64,000 bases of DNA, taken from contig CACZCR010000001.1 of NCBI GenBank assembly GCA_902779705.1, forward strand, positions 124,001-188,000, written 5' to 3'. Shown one piece after another: positions 52,558 to 61,142 of the stretch. Each line of letters starts with the position of its first letter. Position 1 is the stretch's first letter. Origin of the DNA: an uncultured Bacteroidales bacterium. GTDB taxonomy: Bacteria; Bacteroidota; Bacteroidia; Bacteroidales; Paludibacteraceae. The notes under the pieces are model-generated. The model had not been told where the DNA came from and did not search any database. It saw only the letters and a list, made by a program, of their open reading frames with translations. The translations under genes and the position numbers were made by a program.

Positions 52558-53400
52558 ATGAAAAAATTATTGGCAACCCTTACGGTGCTCGCAATGATTA
52601 CTTTCGGTAATGTTGCTGTTATGGCGCAGGATGCAGCAGCTCCTGCACAAGAAGAAGTTAAGCAAGAAGTTCCGGCAACGGATACTGCTGCAGTAGTAGA
52701 AGAGGCTCCTGCTGAGGAGGAGGTTGCTCCTGCTGAGGAGGCTGAGGCTGCAGGTCCTGCTGCATTGCACAAGACCTTGAAGACTAAGTTTATTGAGGGT
52801 GGTGCAGGCTTTATGGCTGCTACTTTGCTCTGTTTGGTATTTGGTTTGGCTCTTTGCATTGAGCGTATTATTTATTTGTCGCTTAGCAAGACTAATACCA
52901 AGAAATTGTTGGATGACATCGAGGCTGCTTTGAAGAAAGGTGGTATCGAGGCTGCATTGGAGGTTTGCCGCAATACTCGCGGTCCGGTTGCTTCTATTTT
53001 CTATCAAGGTCTGAGTCGTTATGACGAGGGTATTGATGTAGTAGAGAAGACTGTTTCCAGCTACGGTGGTGTTCAACTTGGTTTGCTTGAGAAGAACCTC
53101 TCTTGGATTTCTTTGTTCATCTCGATTGCTCCGTCTCTCGGATTCTTGGGTACTATCATTGGTATGATCGAGGCATTTGACAAGATTCAGCAAGTAGGTG
53201 ATATCTCGGCTACTGTTGTTGCCGGTGGTATCAAGGTTGCATTGTTGACCACATTGCTCGGTTTGATTATTGCTATCGTTCTCCAGTTGTTCTACAACTA
53301 CATTCTCAGTCTCATTGAGGGTCTTGTTAACGAGATGGAGGATAGTTCTATTAGCTTGCTCGACCTCGTAGTAGAGTATGCTGATGCTAAGAAGAAATAA
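52558..53400 (+). CDS. exbB: ExbB/TolQ/MotA-family proton channel with exported acidic N-terminus
   Basis: Inner-membrane proton channel subunit powering TonB. 280 residues. Unlike short ExbB proteins it starts with a signal-like segment (~1-22, ending VMAQ) and an Ala/Glu/Pro-rich acidic stretch (~23-64), then a membrane segment (~82-102) and the MotA/TolQ core (IEAALEVCRNTRGPVASIFYQG, SIAPSLGFLGTIIGMIEAF at ~192, a third segment with KVALLTTLLGLIIAIVLQLF at ~230). Similar N-terminal extensions occur in other Bacteroidota ExbB proteins, as I recall. It is followed by a small membrane gene and two exbD genes, and would serve the SusC importer. Confidence 0.9.
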   Translation: MKKLLATLTVLAMITFGNVAVMAQDAAAPAQEEVKQEVPATDTAAVVEEAPAEEEVAPAEEAEAAGPAALHKTLKTKFIEGGAGFMAATLLCLVFGLALCIERIIYLSLSKTNTKKLLDDIEAALKKGGIEAALEVCRNTRGPVASIFYQGLSRYDEGIDVVEKTVSSYGGVQLGLLEKNLSWISLFISIAPSLGFLGTIIGMIEAFDKIQQVGDISATVVAGGIKVALLTTLLGLIIAIVLQLFYNYILSLIEGLVNEMEDSSISLLDLVVEYADAKKK

Positions 53401-53440
53401 TGTTAACAATTGGTAGTTAACTCTTAACATTGAAGCAATT

Positions 53441-53923
53441 ATGAAGGATTATAAGAAACTGGCTAAGTGGTCTCTGCTTGCGCTGATGTTGATAGGTATC
53501 GTGATATCGGTACTGTTCTATGTTGGCGGCATGAGCGGTGAGACACATGTGGTAGCTGGCGACGAGCTGGGAATACCACGCTTCACGAACTTGTTCCTGA
53601 ATTGGAACTATATTCTCTTGGTGCTGGTGTGCTTGATTACTCTTTGCTTCGTATGCAAGAACTATATCGACCTCTGGATCAATAATAAGAAAAAAGCGAT
53701 CACTACTACAGCTGTGGTGTTGGGCTTTGTTTTGTTGGTGATTGTATGTTGGTTCCTGGGTTCTGCAGAGAAGATTGAGATCGTGGGTTATGAAGGTCAC
53801 GATAATCAGGGTGCATGGGCACAATTAAGTGATATGATGATCTATCTTTGCGGCTTCTTGCTGTGTGGCACATTGCTCACAATGCTTGGCGGATGGATCT
53901 ATACAAAAATGCTGAATAAGTAA
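53441..53923 (+). CDS. Four-segment membrane protein inside the exbB/exbD set
   Basis: A 160-residue membrane protein with four predicted hydrophobic segments (~10-28, ~50-70, ~86-105, ~130-152) and a short extracytoplasmic loop (AEKIEIVGYEGHDNQGAWAQ). No known motif. Its fixed place between exbB and exbD, with 40- and 12-base gaps, suggests it is part of or assists the energising complex; I recall similar genes at this place in other Bacteroidota, but the function is not known to me. Confidence 0.75.
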   Translation: MKDYKKLAKWSLLALMLIGIVISVLFYVGGMSGETHVVAGDELGIPRFTNLFLNWNYILLVLVCLITLCFVCKNYIDLWINNKKKAITTTAVVLGFVLLVIVCWFLGSAEKIEIVGYEGHDNQGAWAQLSDMMIYLCGFLLCGTLLTMLGGWIYTKMLNK

Positions 53924-53935
53924 GAATCATCTATT

Positions 53936-54517
53936 ATGGCAAAGAAAATCCCACAGATAAATGCCTCCTCAATGGCGGATATCTCTTTCTTGCTATTGAT
54001 CTTCTTTTTGGTGACCACCTCAATGGATGTGAACCAAGGTTTGGCACGTCGTTTGCCTGCGCCTATTCCGCCCGATCAAAAAGTCGAGAATACGGATATT
54101 AATAAGCGCAACCTGATGGTGGTTAAGATTAACTCGGAGAATCAGTTGATGGTTCAAGGTGAGTTGATGAATGTAAAGGAGCTCAAGGCCAAGGCGAAGG
54201 AGTTTATCCTCAATGTCAATGACGAGGAACATCTGCCCAAGCGAGTGGAAGAGGATTTTGGTGCGCCTATCGGTAAGGTGTTCTATACCAAAGATCACGT
54301 GATCTCAGTACAGAATGATGTTGATACCGAATATCAGGCATACCTTGATGTTCAGAACGAGCTCGTGGCTGCATACAACGAGTTGCGTGAGGAGTGTGCT
54401 AAGAAGTACTATCACCTCAGTTACAACGAGTTGGAGGAAGAGCAGCAGAAGCAGATACAGCAGTTGTACCCGCAGAAGATTTCTGAGGCTGAACCTAAAA
54501 ATTATGGAGGAAACTGA
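53936..54517 (+). CDS. exbD: ExbD/TolR-family protein 1
   Basis: Partner of ExbB in proton-driven TonB energisation, 193 residues. One N-terminal membrane segment (~17-33) preceded by INASSMADISFLLLIFFLVT, which contains the conserved Asp thought to carry protons (ADISF). The periplasmic domain is longer than in E. coli ExbD (~141 aa), with an inserted charged helical part at ~125-180. It starts 12 bases after the four-segment membrane gene. Confidence 0.9.
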   Translation: MAKKIPQINASSMADISFLLLIFFLVTTSMDVNQGLARRLPAPIPPDQKVENTDINKRNLMVVKINSENQLMVQGELMNVKELKAKAKEFILNVNDEEHLPKRVEEDFGAPIGKVFYTKDHVISVQNDVDTEYQAYLDVQNELVAAYNELREECAKKYYHLSYNELEEEQQKQIQQLYPQKISEAEPKNYGGN

Positions 54518-54519
54518 TT

Positions 54520-54990
54520 ATGGCAAAGATACGTAGAAATGAAAAACGTGAGATGCCGGCGCTTAATACGTCGTCTCTCCCTGACATCATCTTTATGTTG
54601 TTGTTCTTCTTCATGTCAGTTACCTCTATGAAGGAGGTTACCTACAAGGTGCAATTCACGACGCCTCAGGCTACTGAGTTGACCAAGTTGGAGAAGAAAT
54701 CGCTTGTGCGTTATATCTATGTTGGTACTCCGACTAAGGAGTTCCGTAAGCAAGCCGGTACTGAGTCGCGTATTCAGTTAGATGATGCATTTGCAGAGAC
54801 TTCTGAGATAGGCGAATATATTCTCAATGAGAGTTCAAATATGAACGAGGAGGATAAGCCTAAGATGACTGTGTCTATCAAGGCAGACAAGGAGACTCGC
54901 ATGGGTATTATCAATGATATAAAGCAGGAGTTACGTGCTGTGTCAGCGCTGAAGATAAATTACGCTGCAACGCAACGTACATCGCTTTAA
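54520..54990 (+). CDS. exbD: ExbD/TolR-family protein 2
   Basis: A second ExbD paralogue, 156 residues, directly after the first (2-base gap). Membrane segment ~20-36 in NTSSLPDIIFMLLFFFMSVT, with the conserved Asp in LPDIIF. The periplasmic domain ends KADKETRMGIINDIKQELRAVSALKINYAAT, the common ExbD C-terminal pattern. Two different ExbD proteins per ExbB are common in Bacteroidota and may form a heteromeric plug. Confidence 0.9.
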   Translation: MAKIRRNEKREMPALNTSSLPDIIFMLLFFFMSVTSMKEVTYKVQFTTPQATELTKLEKKSLVRYIYVGTPTKEFRKQAGTESRIQLDDAFAETSEIGEYILNESSNMNEEDKPKMTVSIKADKETRMGIINDIKQELRAVSALKINYAATQRTSL

Positions 54991-55004
54991 AAAGCGTAAG
55001 TTTA

Positions 55005-55041
55005 ACCAAATCGCATGCCCTGAAAAGGTGTGCGATTTGGT
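55005..55041. repeat. Long hairpin after the exb genes
   Basis: ACCAAATCGCA pairs perfectly with TGCGATTTGGT across a 15-base loop. No T run follows; it may end or stabilise the exb transcript, and it precedes dxs by 53 bases. Confidence 0.6.
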
Positions 55042-55093
55042 ATGCTGTGCACGCGCGCACATGCGAAAGCGCGTAAGTGTACGTATATATTGA

Positions 55094-57013
55094 ATGATGG
55101 AATATACTTATCTCAATCATATTGATTCGCCGATTGATCTTAAGCGTCTACGGCTAGAGCAATTGCCGGAGGTGTGTGCAGAGCTGCGCGCCTTTATCAT
55201 AGAGGAACTGAGTCATAACCCAGGACATCTGGCGTCGTCTCTAGGTGCGATTGAATTGACAGTTGCGCTACATTATGTGTTTGACACACCCAATGACCAT
55301 TTGGTGTGGGACGTGGGGCACCAAGCATATGCTCATAAGATACTGACAGGCAGACGCGATCGTTTCCATACTAATCGGCAGTTTAAGGGCTTGTCGCCAT
55401 TTACTAATCCGGCTGAGTCGGAGTATGATGCCTTTATTGCCGGTCATGCCAGTAACTCCATTTCTGCGGCATTGGGCATGGATGTGGCAGAGCGTATTCT
55501 AGAGAAACAGGGAGAGGCTAAGGCACACAAGACGGTGGCTATAATTGGTGATGGAGCTATGACGGGTGGACTGGCTTTTGAGGGGTTGAACAATACGTCT
55601 ATGGATAATAACGACTTGCTTATTATCTTGAATGATAATCATATGGCGATTGACCCATTGAAAGGTGGTTTTACTCAATATTTAGTTGATTTGACAACGT
55701 CGGCGGGGTATAACAAATGGCGTTGGCGTCTCTATCGTTTAGCTATCCGTCTTCATTTGGTAGACGAACATAAGCGTCAAGTTCTTCTGCGTCGATTTAA
55801 CAACATTAAGGCTTCATTGTCCAAGCAAGCCAATAATATATTCACCGGACTCAATATCCGTTATTTTGGTCCGACTGATGGCCATGATGTGATTGCCTTG
55901 GTTCGCATTTTGCAGGAGATTAAGAATCATGGTGGTCCCAAGGTGCTTCATATTATCACTAAGAAGGGAAAGGGGTATGCTCCTGCAGAGAACGATCAGA
56001 CTGTGTGGCATGCTCCTGGGGAGTTCGATGTGGCTACAGGGCAACGGACTAGTGGCAATTCGTCCTCCGAGAGTATACCTCCTCTATGGCAAGAAGTATT
56101 TGGTAATACTTTGCTAGAGATGGCAACGAAGAATGAAAAGATAGTAGGTGTGACGCCGGCGATGCCTTCAGGATGTTCGATGTCCATTATGCAAAAGGAG
56201 TTGCCTGAGCGTGTGTTTGATGTAGGCATTGCAGAGGGGCATGCAGTCACATTCTCTGCAGGATTGGCCAAGGAAGGATTGTTGCCATACTGCAATATCT
56301 ATTCGACCTTCTTGCAGAGGGCGTATGATAATATTGTTCATGATGTAGCATTGCAAAATCTGCATGTGGTATTTTGTGTAGATCGCGCCGGTATTGTGGG
56401 TAACGATGGTGCAACTCATCATGGTCTATTAGATTTGGGCTATTTGCGTCCTATCCCCAATATGCAGATTTGTGCCCCGATGACCGGTGAAGATTTGAGG
56501 CAGATGATGTATTTGTCAGAGAGATTAGAAGGGCCGGTGGCTATTCGTTATCCAAGAGGTCGATGCAACAGTTATACGACTTTACCTATAGTTAGAGATG
56601 TAGAGTATGGCAAGGGATGGAAGATTAAGGACGGCAAGGACATAGCAGTTCTCTCTCTCGGCGCGTTGGGTGTTGCGGCATTAGAGGCAATCGAGGAGAT
56701 ACAGAATAAGATGCTCGGGGTAAATATTGCTCATTATGATATGCGTTGGTTGAAACCGCTAGATGAAGATTTGTTGCGAGAAGTGGCTGACGGTTTTGAT
56801 ACGATAGTGACAATAGAGGATGGAATGATAGCGGGAGGATTGGGATCTGCTGTGCTTGAATGGTTGTCAGACCATGGCTATACTAAGCGTGTGATACGTT
56901 TAGGCGTTAACGATAGTTTTGTGGAACATGGCTCGACAAAAGAGCTCTATCATATGTTGAAATTAGATAAAGAAGGTATATGCGAATCATTATTGCAGGC
57001 GCTGGAGAAGTAG
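55094..57013 (+). CDS. dxs: 1-deoxy-D-xylulose-5-phosphate synthase
   Basis: First enzyme of the MEP isoprenoid pathway, thiamine diphosphate dependent; 639 residues. Seen: SHNPGHLASSLGAIELTVALHYVF (~44), DVGHQAYAHKILTGRR, the ThDP/Mg site GDGAMTGGLAFEGLNN (~153) with NDNHMAI, GPTDGHDV (~258), the pyrimidine domain with EGHAVTFSAGLAKEG (~382), DRAGIVGNDGATHHG (~430) and the transketolase C-terminal domain (ALGVAALEAIE, TIEDGMIAGGLGSAV). Supplies isoprenoid precursors, including those of the undecaprenyl carrier used by MraY. The end overlaps trkA by 34 bases. Confidence 0.95.
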   Translation: MMEYTYLNHIDSPIDLKRLRLEQLPEVCAELRAFIIEELSHNPGHLASSLGAIELTVALHYVFDTPNDHLVWDVGHQAYAHKILTGRRDRFHTNRQFKGLSPFTNPAESEYDAFIAGHASNSISAALGMDVAERILEKQGEAKAHKTVAIIGDGAMTGGLAFEGLNNTSMDNNDLLIILNDNHMAIDPLKGGFTQYLVDLTTSAGYNKWRWRLYRLAIRLHLVDEHKRQVLLRRFNNIKASLSKQANNIFTGLNIRYFGPTDGHDVIALVRILQEIKNHGGPKVLHIITKKGKGYAPAENDQTVWHAPGEFDVATGQRTSGNSSSESIPPLWQEVFGNTLLEMATKNEKIVGVTPAMPSGCSMSIMQKELPERVFDVGIAEGHAVTFSAGLAKEGLLPYCNIYSTFLQRAYDNIVHDVALQNLHVVFCVDRAGIVGNDGATHHGLLDLGYLRPIPNMQICAPMTGEDLRQMMYLSERLEGPVAIRYPRGRCNSYTTLPIVRDVEYGKGWKIKDGKDIAVLSLGALGVAALEAIEEIQNKMLGVNIAHYDMRWLKPLDEDLLREVADGFDTIVTIEDGMIAGGLGSAVLEWLSDHGYTKRVIRLGVNDSFVEHGSTKELYHMLKLDKEGICESLLQALEK

Positions 57014-58305
57014 GAACCCATTTGGCTAAGCTTCTCTCGCGTGAAGACATGGAGATTAGTCTGTTAGATGAGAGCGCCGAAAAACTAGGCGATTTGAGTG
57101 CTACCTATGATATGCTGACTAAGGTTGGTAGCCCGACTTCGATACACGACCTTAAGGACTTGCAAGTTAAAGATTGTGATCTGTTTATATCGGTTACTCC
57201 TCATGAGACGGAGAATATGACTGCTTGTTTAATAGCCAACTCTTTGGGAGCTAAGCGTACTCTCGCTCGTATAGATAATTATGAATACTTGTTGCCGGAG
57301 AACAAAAAGTTCTTCGAGCAAATGGGTTTGAATCATCTAATCTATCCAGAGGTGTTGGCTGCAAATAATATAGTAGAGTCGCTCCGTACCAATTGGATGA
57401 GATATCATTTCACGCTTTGTGATGGTGCTTTGGAACTTTGTGTAGTCAAGATTCGCAAGGGAGCACCTGTTATTGGGCAGGCTTTTCGCTCGGGCTATTA
57501 TAGTCATGGTAACTATCGTATCGTGGCTATTAAACGCATGAATGAGACAATCATTCCTAATGGTGATGATGCTGTACAAGAGGGTGATATGGTTTATGCA
57601 ATCTGTACTAAAGAACAGATACATTTCATGCGCGAGCAGTTAGGAAAACCCAAACGTGAGATTAAGAACATCGTGTTTTTTGGTGGTGGTCGTATTACCC
57701 ACAAGGCTGTGATGTCGTTGCCGGAGGATAAGCAAATTAAGATCTTTGAACCCGATCGCCAACGATGTGAGTATATATCCGAGAAACTACCTAATGCCTT
57801 AGTTATTCATGCCGACCCGTCCGATATGGAACTGCTTCATAATGAGGGTCTGCAAGATGCCGACGCGGTAGTGGCGGTGATGGATAACAGCGAGAGCAAT
57901 ATTTTCGCCTGTCTGGCAGCCAAACGGTTCGGTGTGCGCAAGACGATTGCAGAGATCGAGAGCGTGGATTATATCCCAATGGCTGAAGGATTGGATATAG
58001 GGGCGGTGCTCAACAAAAAAACCATTACAGCCAGTTATATTTATCAAATGTTGCTTGGAGCTAACGTGCGAAATCTGGCTAATGCTGATGCCGAAGTGGT
58101 GGAGTTTGTAGCTCAAGAGAGTACACCAATCACCAAAAACTGCATCAAGAATCTAGACTTGCCCGACAATGCTAATATCGGAGGTATAGTACGTGCTGGA
58201 GAAGGCATATTGGTCAATGGTGACACACAAATATTACCCGGTGATCAGGTGGTGGTATTCTGTAAGAGTCAGGTGTTACGTAAACTGGAACGTTTCTTTA
58301 AATGA
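56980..58305 (+). CDS. trkA: Trk potassium uptake regulatory subunit TrkA
   Basis: Cytoplasmic gating ring subunit for the TrkH potassium channel, 441 residues with two RCK_N/RCK_C halves. NAD-binding glycine motif IIIAGAGEVGTHLAKLLSRE at the start and a second one, NIVFFGGGRITHKAV, near 229; each half ends in a TrkA-C domain (VIGQAFRSGYYSHGNYRIVAI; PITKNCIKNLDLPDNANIG). It overlaps the dxs end by 34 bases and couples to trkH through ATGA. Confidence 0.94.
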   Translation: MRIIIAGAGEVGTHLAKLLSREDMEISLLDESAEKLGDLSATYDMLTKVGSPTSIHDLKDLQVKDCDLFISVTPHETENMTACLIANSLGAKRTLARIDNYEYLLPENKKFFEQMGLNHLIYPEVLAANNIVESLRTNWMRYHFTLCDGALELCVVKIRKGAPVIGQAFRSGYYSHGNYRIVAIKRMNETIIPNGDDAVQEGDMVYAICTKEQIHFMREQLGKPKREIKNIVFFGGGRITHKAVMSLPEDKQIKIFEPDRQRCEYISEKLPNALVIHADPSDMELLHNEGLQDADAVVAVMDNSESNIFACLAAKRFGVRKTIAEIESVDYIPMAEGLDIGAVLNKKTITASYIYQMLLGANVRNLANADAEVVEFVAQESTPITKNCIKNLDLPDNANIGGIVRAGEGILVNGDTQILPGDQVVVFCKSQVLRKLERFFK

Positions 58306-59801
58306 CAAGGGTTTTAAACAGCAAAATAGTATTTCGTTCTTTAGGAGCATTGGCGGTGATGGAATCGTTGTTTATGGCGGTTCCTACACTTTATGCATGG
58401 TTGCATGATGAACCATGTTTGGGTGCTTGGGTAGTCTCGACCGTTATCACTTTTGTGGCTGCGCAAGTGTTCCTTTTGATTGGTCATGGTGCGCAGAAGA
58501 AAGTGGGAGAACGTGAGGGCTATGTTATTGTTGCTTCAGTGTGGGTGGTATTTTCTCTGTTTGGAATGTTGCCATTTTGGCTGTCCGGAGCATTACCATC
58601 TTTGGCCGATTGCTGGTTTGAAACTATGGCCGGTTTTACCACTACGGGTGCAACTGTAATTTCGGATGTGGAGAGCTTTCCTGAGTCGCTGTTGCTATGG
58701 CGTGCATTGATGCAGTGGGTTGGTGGTTTAGGTATAATAGTATTGTCTGTGGCTATTCTGCCCATGTTTGGTTTGGGAGGTATGCAACTTTATTCGGCGG
58801 AAGTGACAGGCGTAAGTTATGAGAAATTGAGCCCTCGAATAGCTGATACAGCTAAGCATATGTGGGTGACTTATATCCTATTGACTGCCGCACAGACGGC
58901 GTTGCTATTTGTCGAGGGAATGCCTTGTTTTGATGCTGTATGCCACTCGATGTCTACGATTTCTACGGGTGGATTCTCTACGCAGAATAACAGCATGATA
59001 GACTACAATGCGTCGATCCAGTGGACAACGGCAGTGTTTATGTTTTTGTCGGGTATGAATTTTACCCAACTGATATATCTTTTCCGCGGTCGTCCACAAC
59101 GTCTGTTTAAGGATGAAGAAACACAATGGTATTCAATAGCGGTACTAGTGGCTACGTTGTTTTTGTCAGCAGGTTTGTTTATCCACTATGGTATATCATA
59201 TGATTTCCGTCAGATAACATTGACTCGTCCCTCATTTGCGATGGCAGAGCAAGCATTGCGTAAGGGCTTCTTTATGGTAACGTCTGCGATGACCAGTACG
59301 GGTTTTGCGGCGAGTGATTATATGACATGGCCTAAGTTGTTGTGGGTATTTGTATTCTTTATGATGTTTACCGGTGCAGCTTCAGGGTCAACGGCGGGAG
59401 GTATCAAATGGGTGCGTATTGGTATTTTTGCAAAGTCGGCTATGACAGAGTTGAAGCGCCGTATTCATCCCAATGCCGTTATTCCGGTACGTTTTAATGG
59501 GCGAACTGTTAGTGAGCAGACCTCCAGTAATGTGATGGCATTTTTGTTCTTTTATATTGTGATTATTGTTCTTGCTTCTCTCATATTTTGTGCCTCAGGT
59601 GTGGAATTTGATGAAGCGATCGGTACGGCAGTTTCCGGTATTGGAAATGTAGGTGTGTCGATTGGACAGTTTGGCCCGTTGGGCTCGTATGAGAATTATC
59701 CGACTTTAGCTAAGTGGACGATGACAGCCGTGATGTTAATTGGACGTTTAGAGATTTTTACCGTATTATTGTTATTTAGTAAAGCACTTTGGCGAAAATA
59801 A
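58302..59801 (+). CDS. trkH: Trk potassium uptake membrane subunit TrkH
   Basis: Potassium-conducting membrane protein, 499 residues with about ten or more membrane segments and four pore-loop repeats. Filter-type Gly residues are visible in AGFTTTGATV (~108), STISTGGFSTQ (~220), TSAMTSTGFAAS (~328) and VSGIGNVGVSIGQ (~445). It works with TrkA, encoded just upstream. It starts in the trkA stop (ATGA), and its own stop overlaps the next ATG by one base, so the whole group is translationally chained. Confidence 0.94.
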   Translation: MTRVLNSKIVFRSLGALAVMESLFMAVPTLYAWLHDEPCLGAWVVSTVITFVAAQVFLLIGHGAQKKVGEREGYVIVASVWVVFSLFGMLPFWLSGALPSLADCWFETMAGFTTTGATVISDVESFPESLLLWRALMQWVGGLGIIVLSVAILPMFGLGGMQLYSAEVTGVSYEKLSPRIADTAKHMWVTYILLTAAQTALLFVEGMPCFDAVCHSMSTISTGGFSTQNNSMIDYNASIQWTTAVFMFLSGMNFTQLIYLFRGRPQRLFKDEETQWYSIAVLVATLFLSAGLFIHYGISYDFRQITLTRPSFAMAEQALRKGFFMVTSAMTSTGFAASDYMTWPKLLWVFVFFMMFTGAASGSTAGGIKWVRIGIFAKSAMTELKRRIHPNAVIPVRFNGRTVSEQTSSNVMAFLFFYIVIIVLASLIFCASGVEFDEAIGTAVSGIGNVGVSIGQFGPLGSYENYPTLAKWTMTAVMLIGRLEIFTVLLLFSKALWRK

Positions 59802-61129
59802 TGAAATCAATGAAACCAAGCCATATTGCGGGACTCTATTTCCTGGTGATAGCTATTTTGGCTATTTTCTGTTTGATGGTACCCGAAGGTGGCATACATT
59901 TGGATATCCAGTGGCCGACGATGGGCGAGATGCTGGAATTGGAATCCGATACTGCCGATCTTGAAGATCTGGCGGTAGAGACCGATACAGTCGTGCCGGT
60001 AGTGGTGGACGAGAATGTGGTTGATACCATTACTGATACTCGTTACTATTTGAAATCTTTTTATGCGTCGTTAGACAGTACTAAGGCTAAGTCTATTCGT
60101 GTTGTACACTATGGAGACTCACAGATAGAGGAAGATCGTATGTCGATGACACTCCGTCGTGATCTTCAGTCGCGTTTTGGAGGAGGTGGAGTGGGCTTGT
60201 TGCCTCTCCATCAGACCATAGCTATGCGTACAGTGACGCAGGGGCTGTATATTAATAATCAGCGTCAGACAGCTAAGCAAGGGCCTAAACGTCATATGGT
60301 TTATGGTCCCAAGGATTTTCGTCGTTCTGATGGCATGTATGGTGTAATGGGGCAAGTGGCTACGATGGATAATAGTCTGGTGGCCGGTTCGGAGCATGTG
60401 CAGGTTAATGTTAACTCCGGTAGTGACTCGACTGCTACAGAGCGTTATTTCAATCGGGCTCGTCTTGTGGCTGATGGAGGGGTTACGATGTCGGCTAACG
60501 GACAGACGGTTCATAGTCAGCAATTGTTAACTTTGCCTGATAGCTCCAAATCTGTGCGTTTGAGTTTCAACGGTAAGGGACGTGTCTATGGTTTCTCGTT
60601 GGAGACGCCAACAGGTGTAATGGTTGACAATGTGCCGATGCGTGGATGTGCAGGAGCTGTGTTTACGAGCATTAGCAAGCAGCTGTGTGCCGACTACTAT
60701 GCTGCCACTAATACTCGCCTGATTATCTTGCAGTTTGGAGGTAATGCTATTGGTAATAACAGTCATGCAACTATCAGTCATTTTGTTGAGCAGTTGCGCA
60801 AACAGGTAAAAATGATGAAGGAGTGTGCTCCGTACTCATCGATCGTGTTTGTGGGACCGAGTGATATGCTGGTTCGTCGTGGAGGTAAGTCTCAGAGTAA
60901 TGAGGGTGTGGCGTATATGGATCATCAGTTACTCCGTATGGCACAAGAAGAGCGTATCGGGTATTTCTCGCTTTATCATGCTATGGGTGGACGAAACAGT
61001 ATGCTTCAATGGCAGCAACGGAATTTGGCCGGTAACGATGGAATTCATTTTACACCTGACGGGGCCGTTAAGGCAGGCCGTTTGTTGGCAGAATGGTTAG
61101 AGAATGGCCGTCAGATGGTTAAAAAATGA
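59801..61129 (+). CDS. SGNH/GDSL-like exported hydrolase, partner of the MBOAT protein
   Basis: A 442-residue protein with an N-terminal membrane anchor or uncleaved signal (~8-27) and a periplasmic SGNH domain. The block I motif VVHYGDSQIEEDRM (~87) bears the nucleophile Ser, and the block V motif GNDGIHFTPDGAV (~411) supplies the Asp/His pair. A beta-rich module is inserted between (~130-270). Next to an MBOAT gene, such proteins finish O-acyl (often acetyl) transfer to surface or wall polysaccharide, as in AlgI-AlgX/AlgJ type pairs. Substrate unknown. The ATG at 59801 overlaps the trkH stop; an upstream TTG at 59789 is also open but unlikely. Confidence 0.8.
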   Translation: MKSMKPSHIAGLYFLVIAILAIFCLMVPEGGIHLDIQWPTMGEMLELESDTADLEDLAVETDTVVPVVVDENVVDTITDTRYYLKSFYASLDSTKAKSIRVVHYGDSQIEEDRMSMTLRRDLQSRFGGGGVGLLPLHQTIAMRTVTQGLYINNQRQTAKQGPKRHMVYGPKDFRRSDGMYGVMGQVATMDNSLVAGSEHVQVNVNSGSDSTATERYFNRARLVADGGVTMSANGQTVHSQQLLTLPDSSKSVRLSFNGKGRVYGFSLETPTGVMVDNVPMRGCAGAVFTSISKQLCADYYAATNTRLIILQFGGNAIGNNSHATISHFVEQLRKQVKMMKECAPYSSIVFVGPSDMLVRRGGKSQSNEGVAYMDHQLLRMAQEERIGYFSLYHAMGGRNSMLQWQQRNLAGNDGIHFTPDGAVKAGRLLAEWLENGRQMVKK

Positions 61130-61142
61130 GGAGTGAACAATT

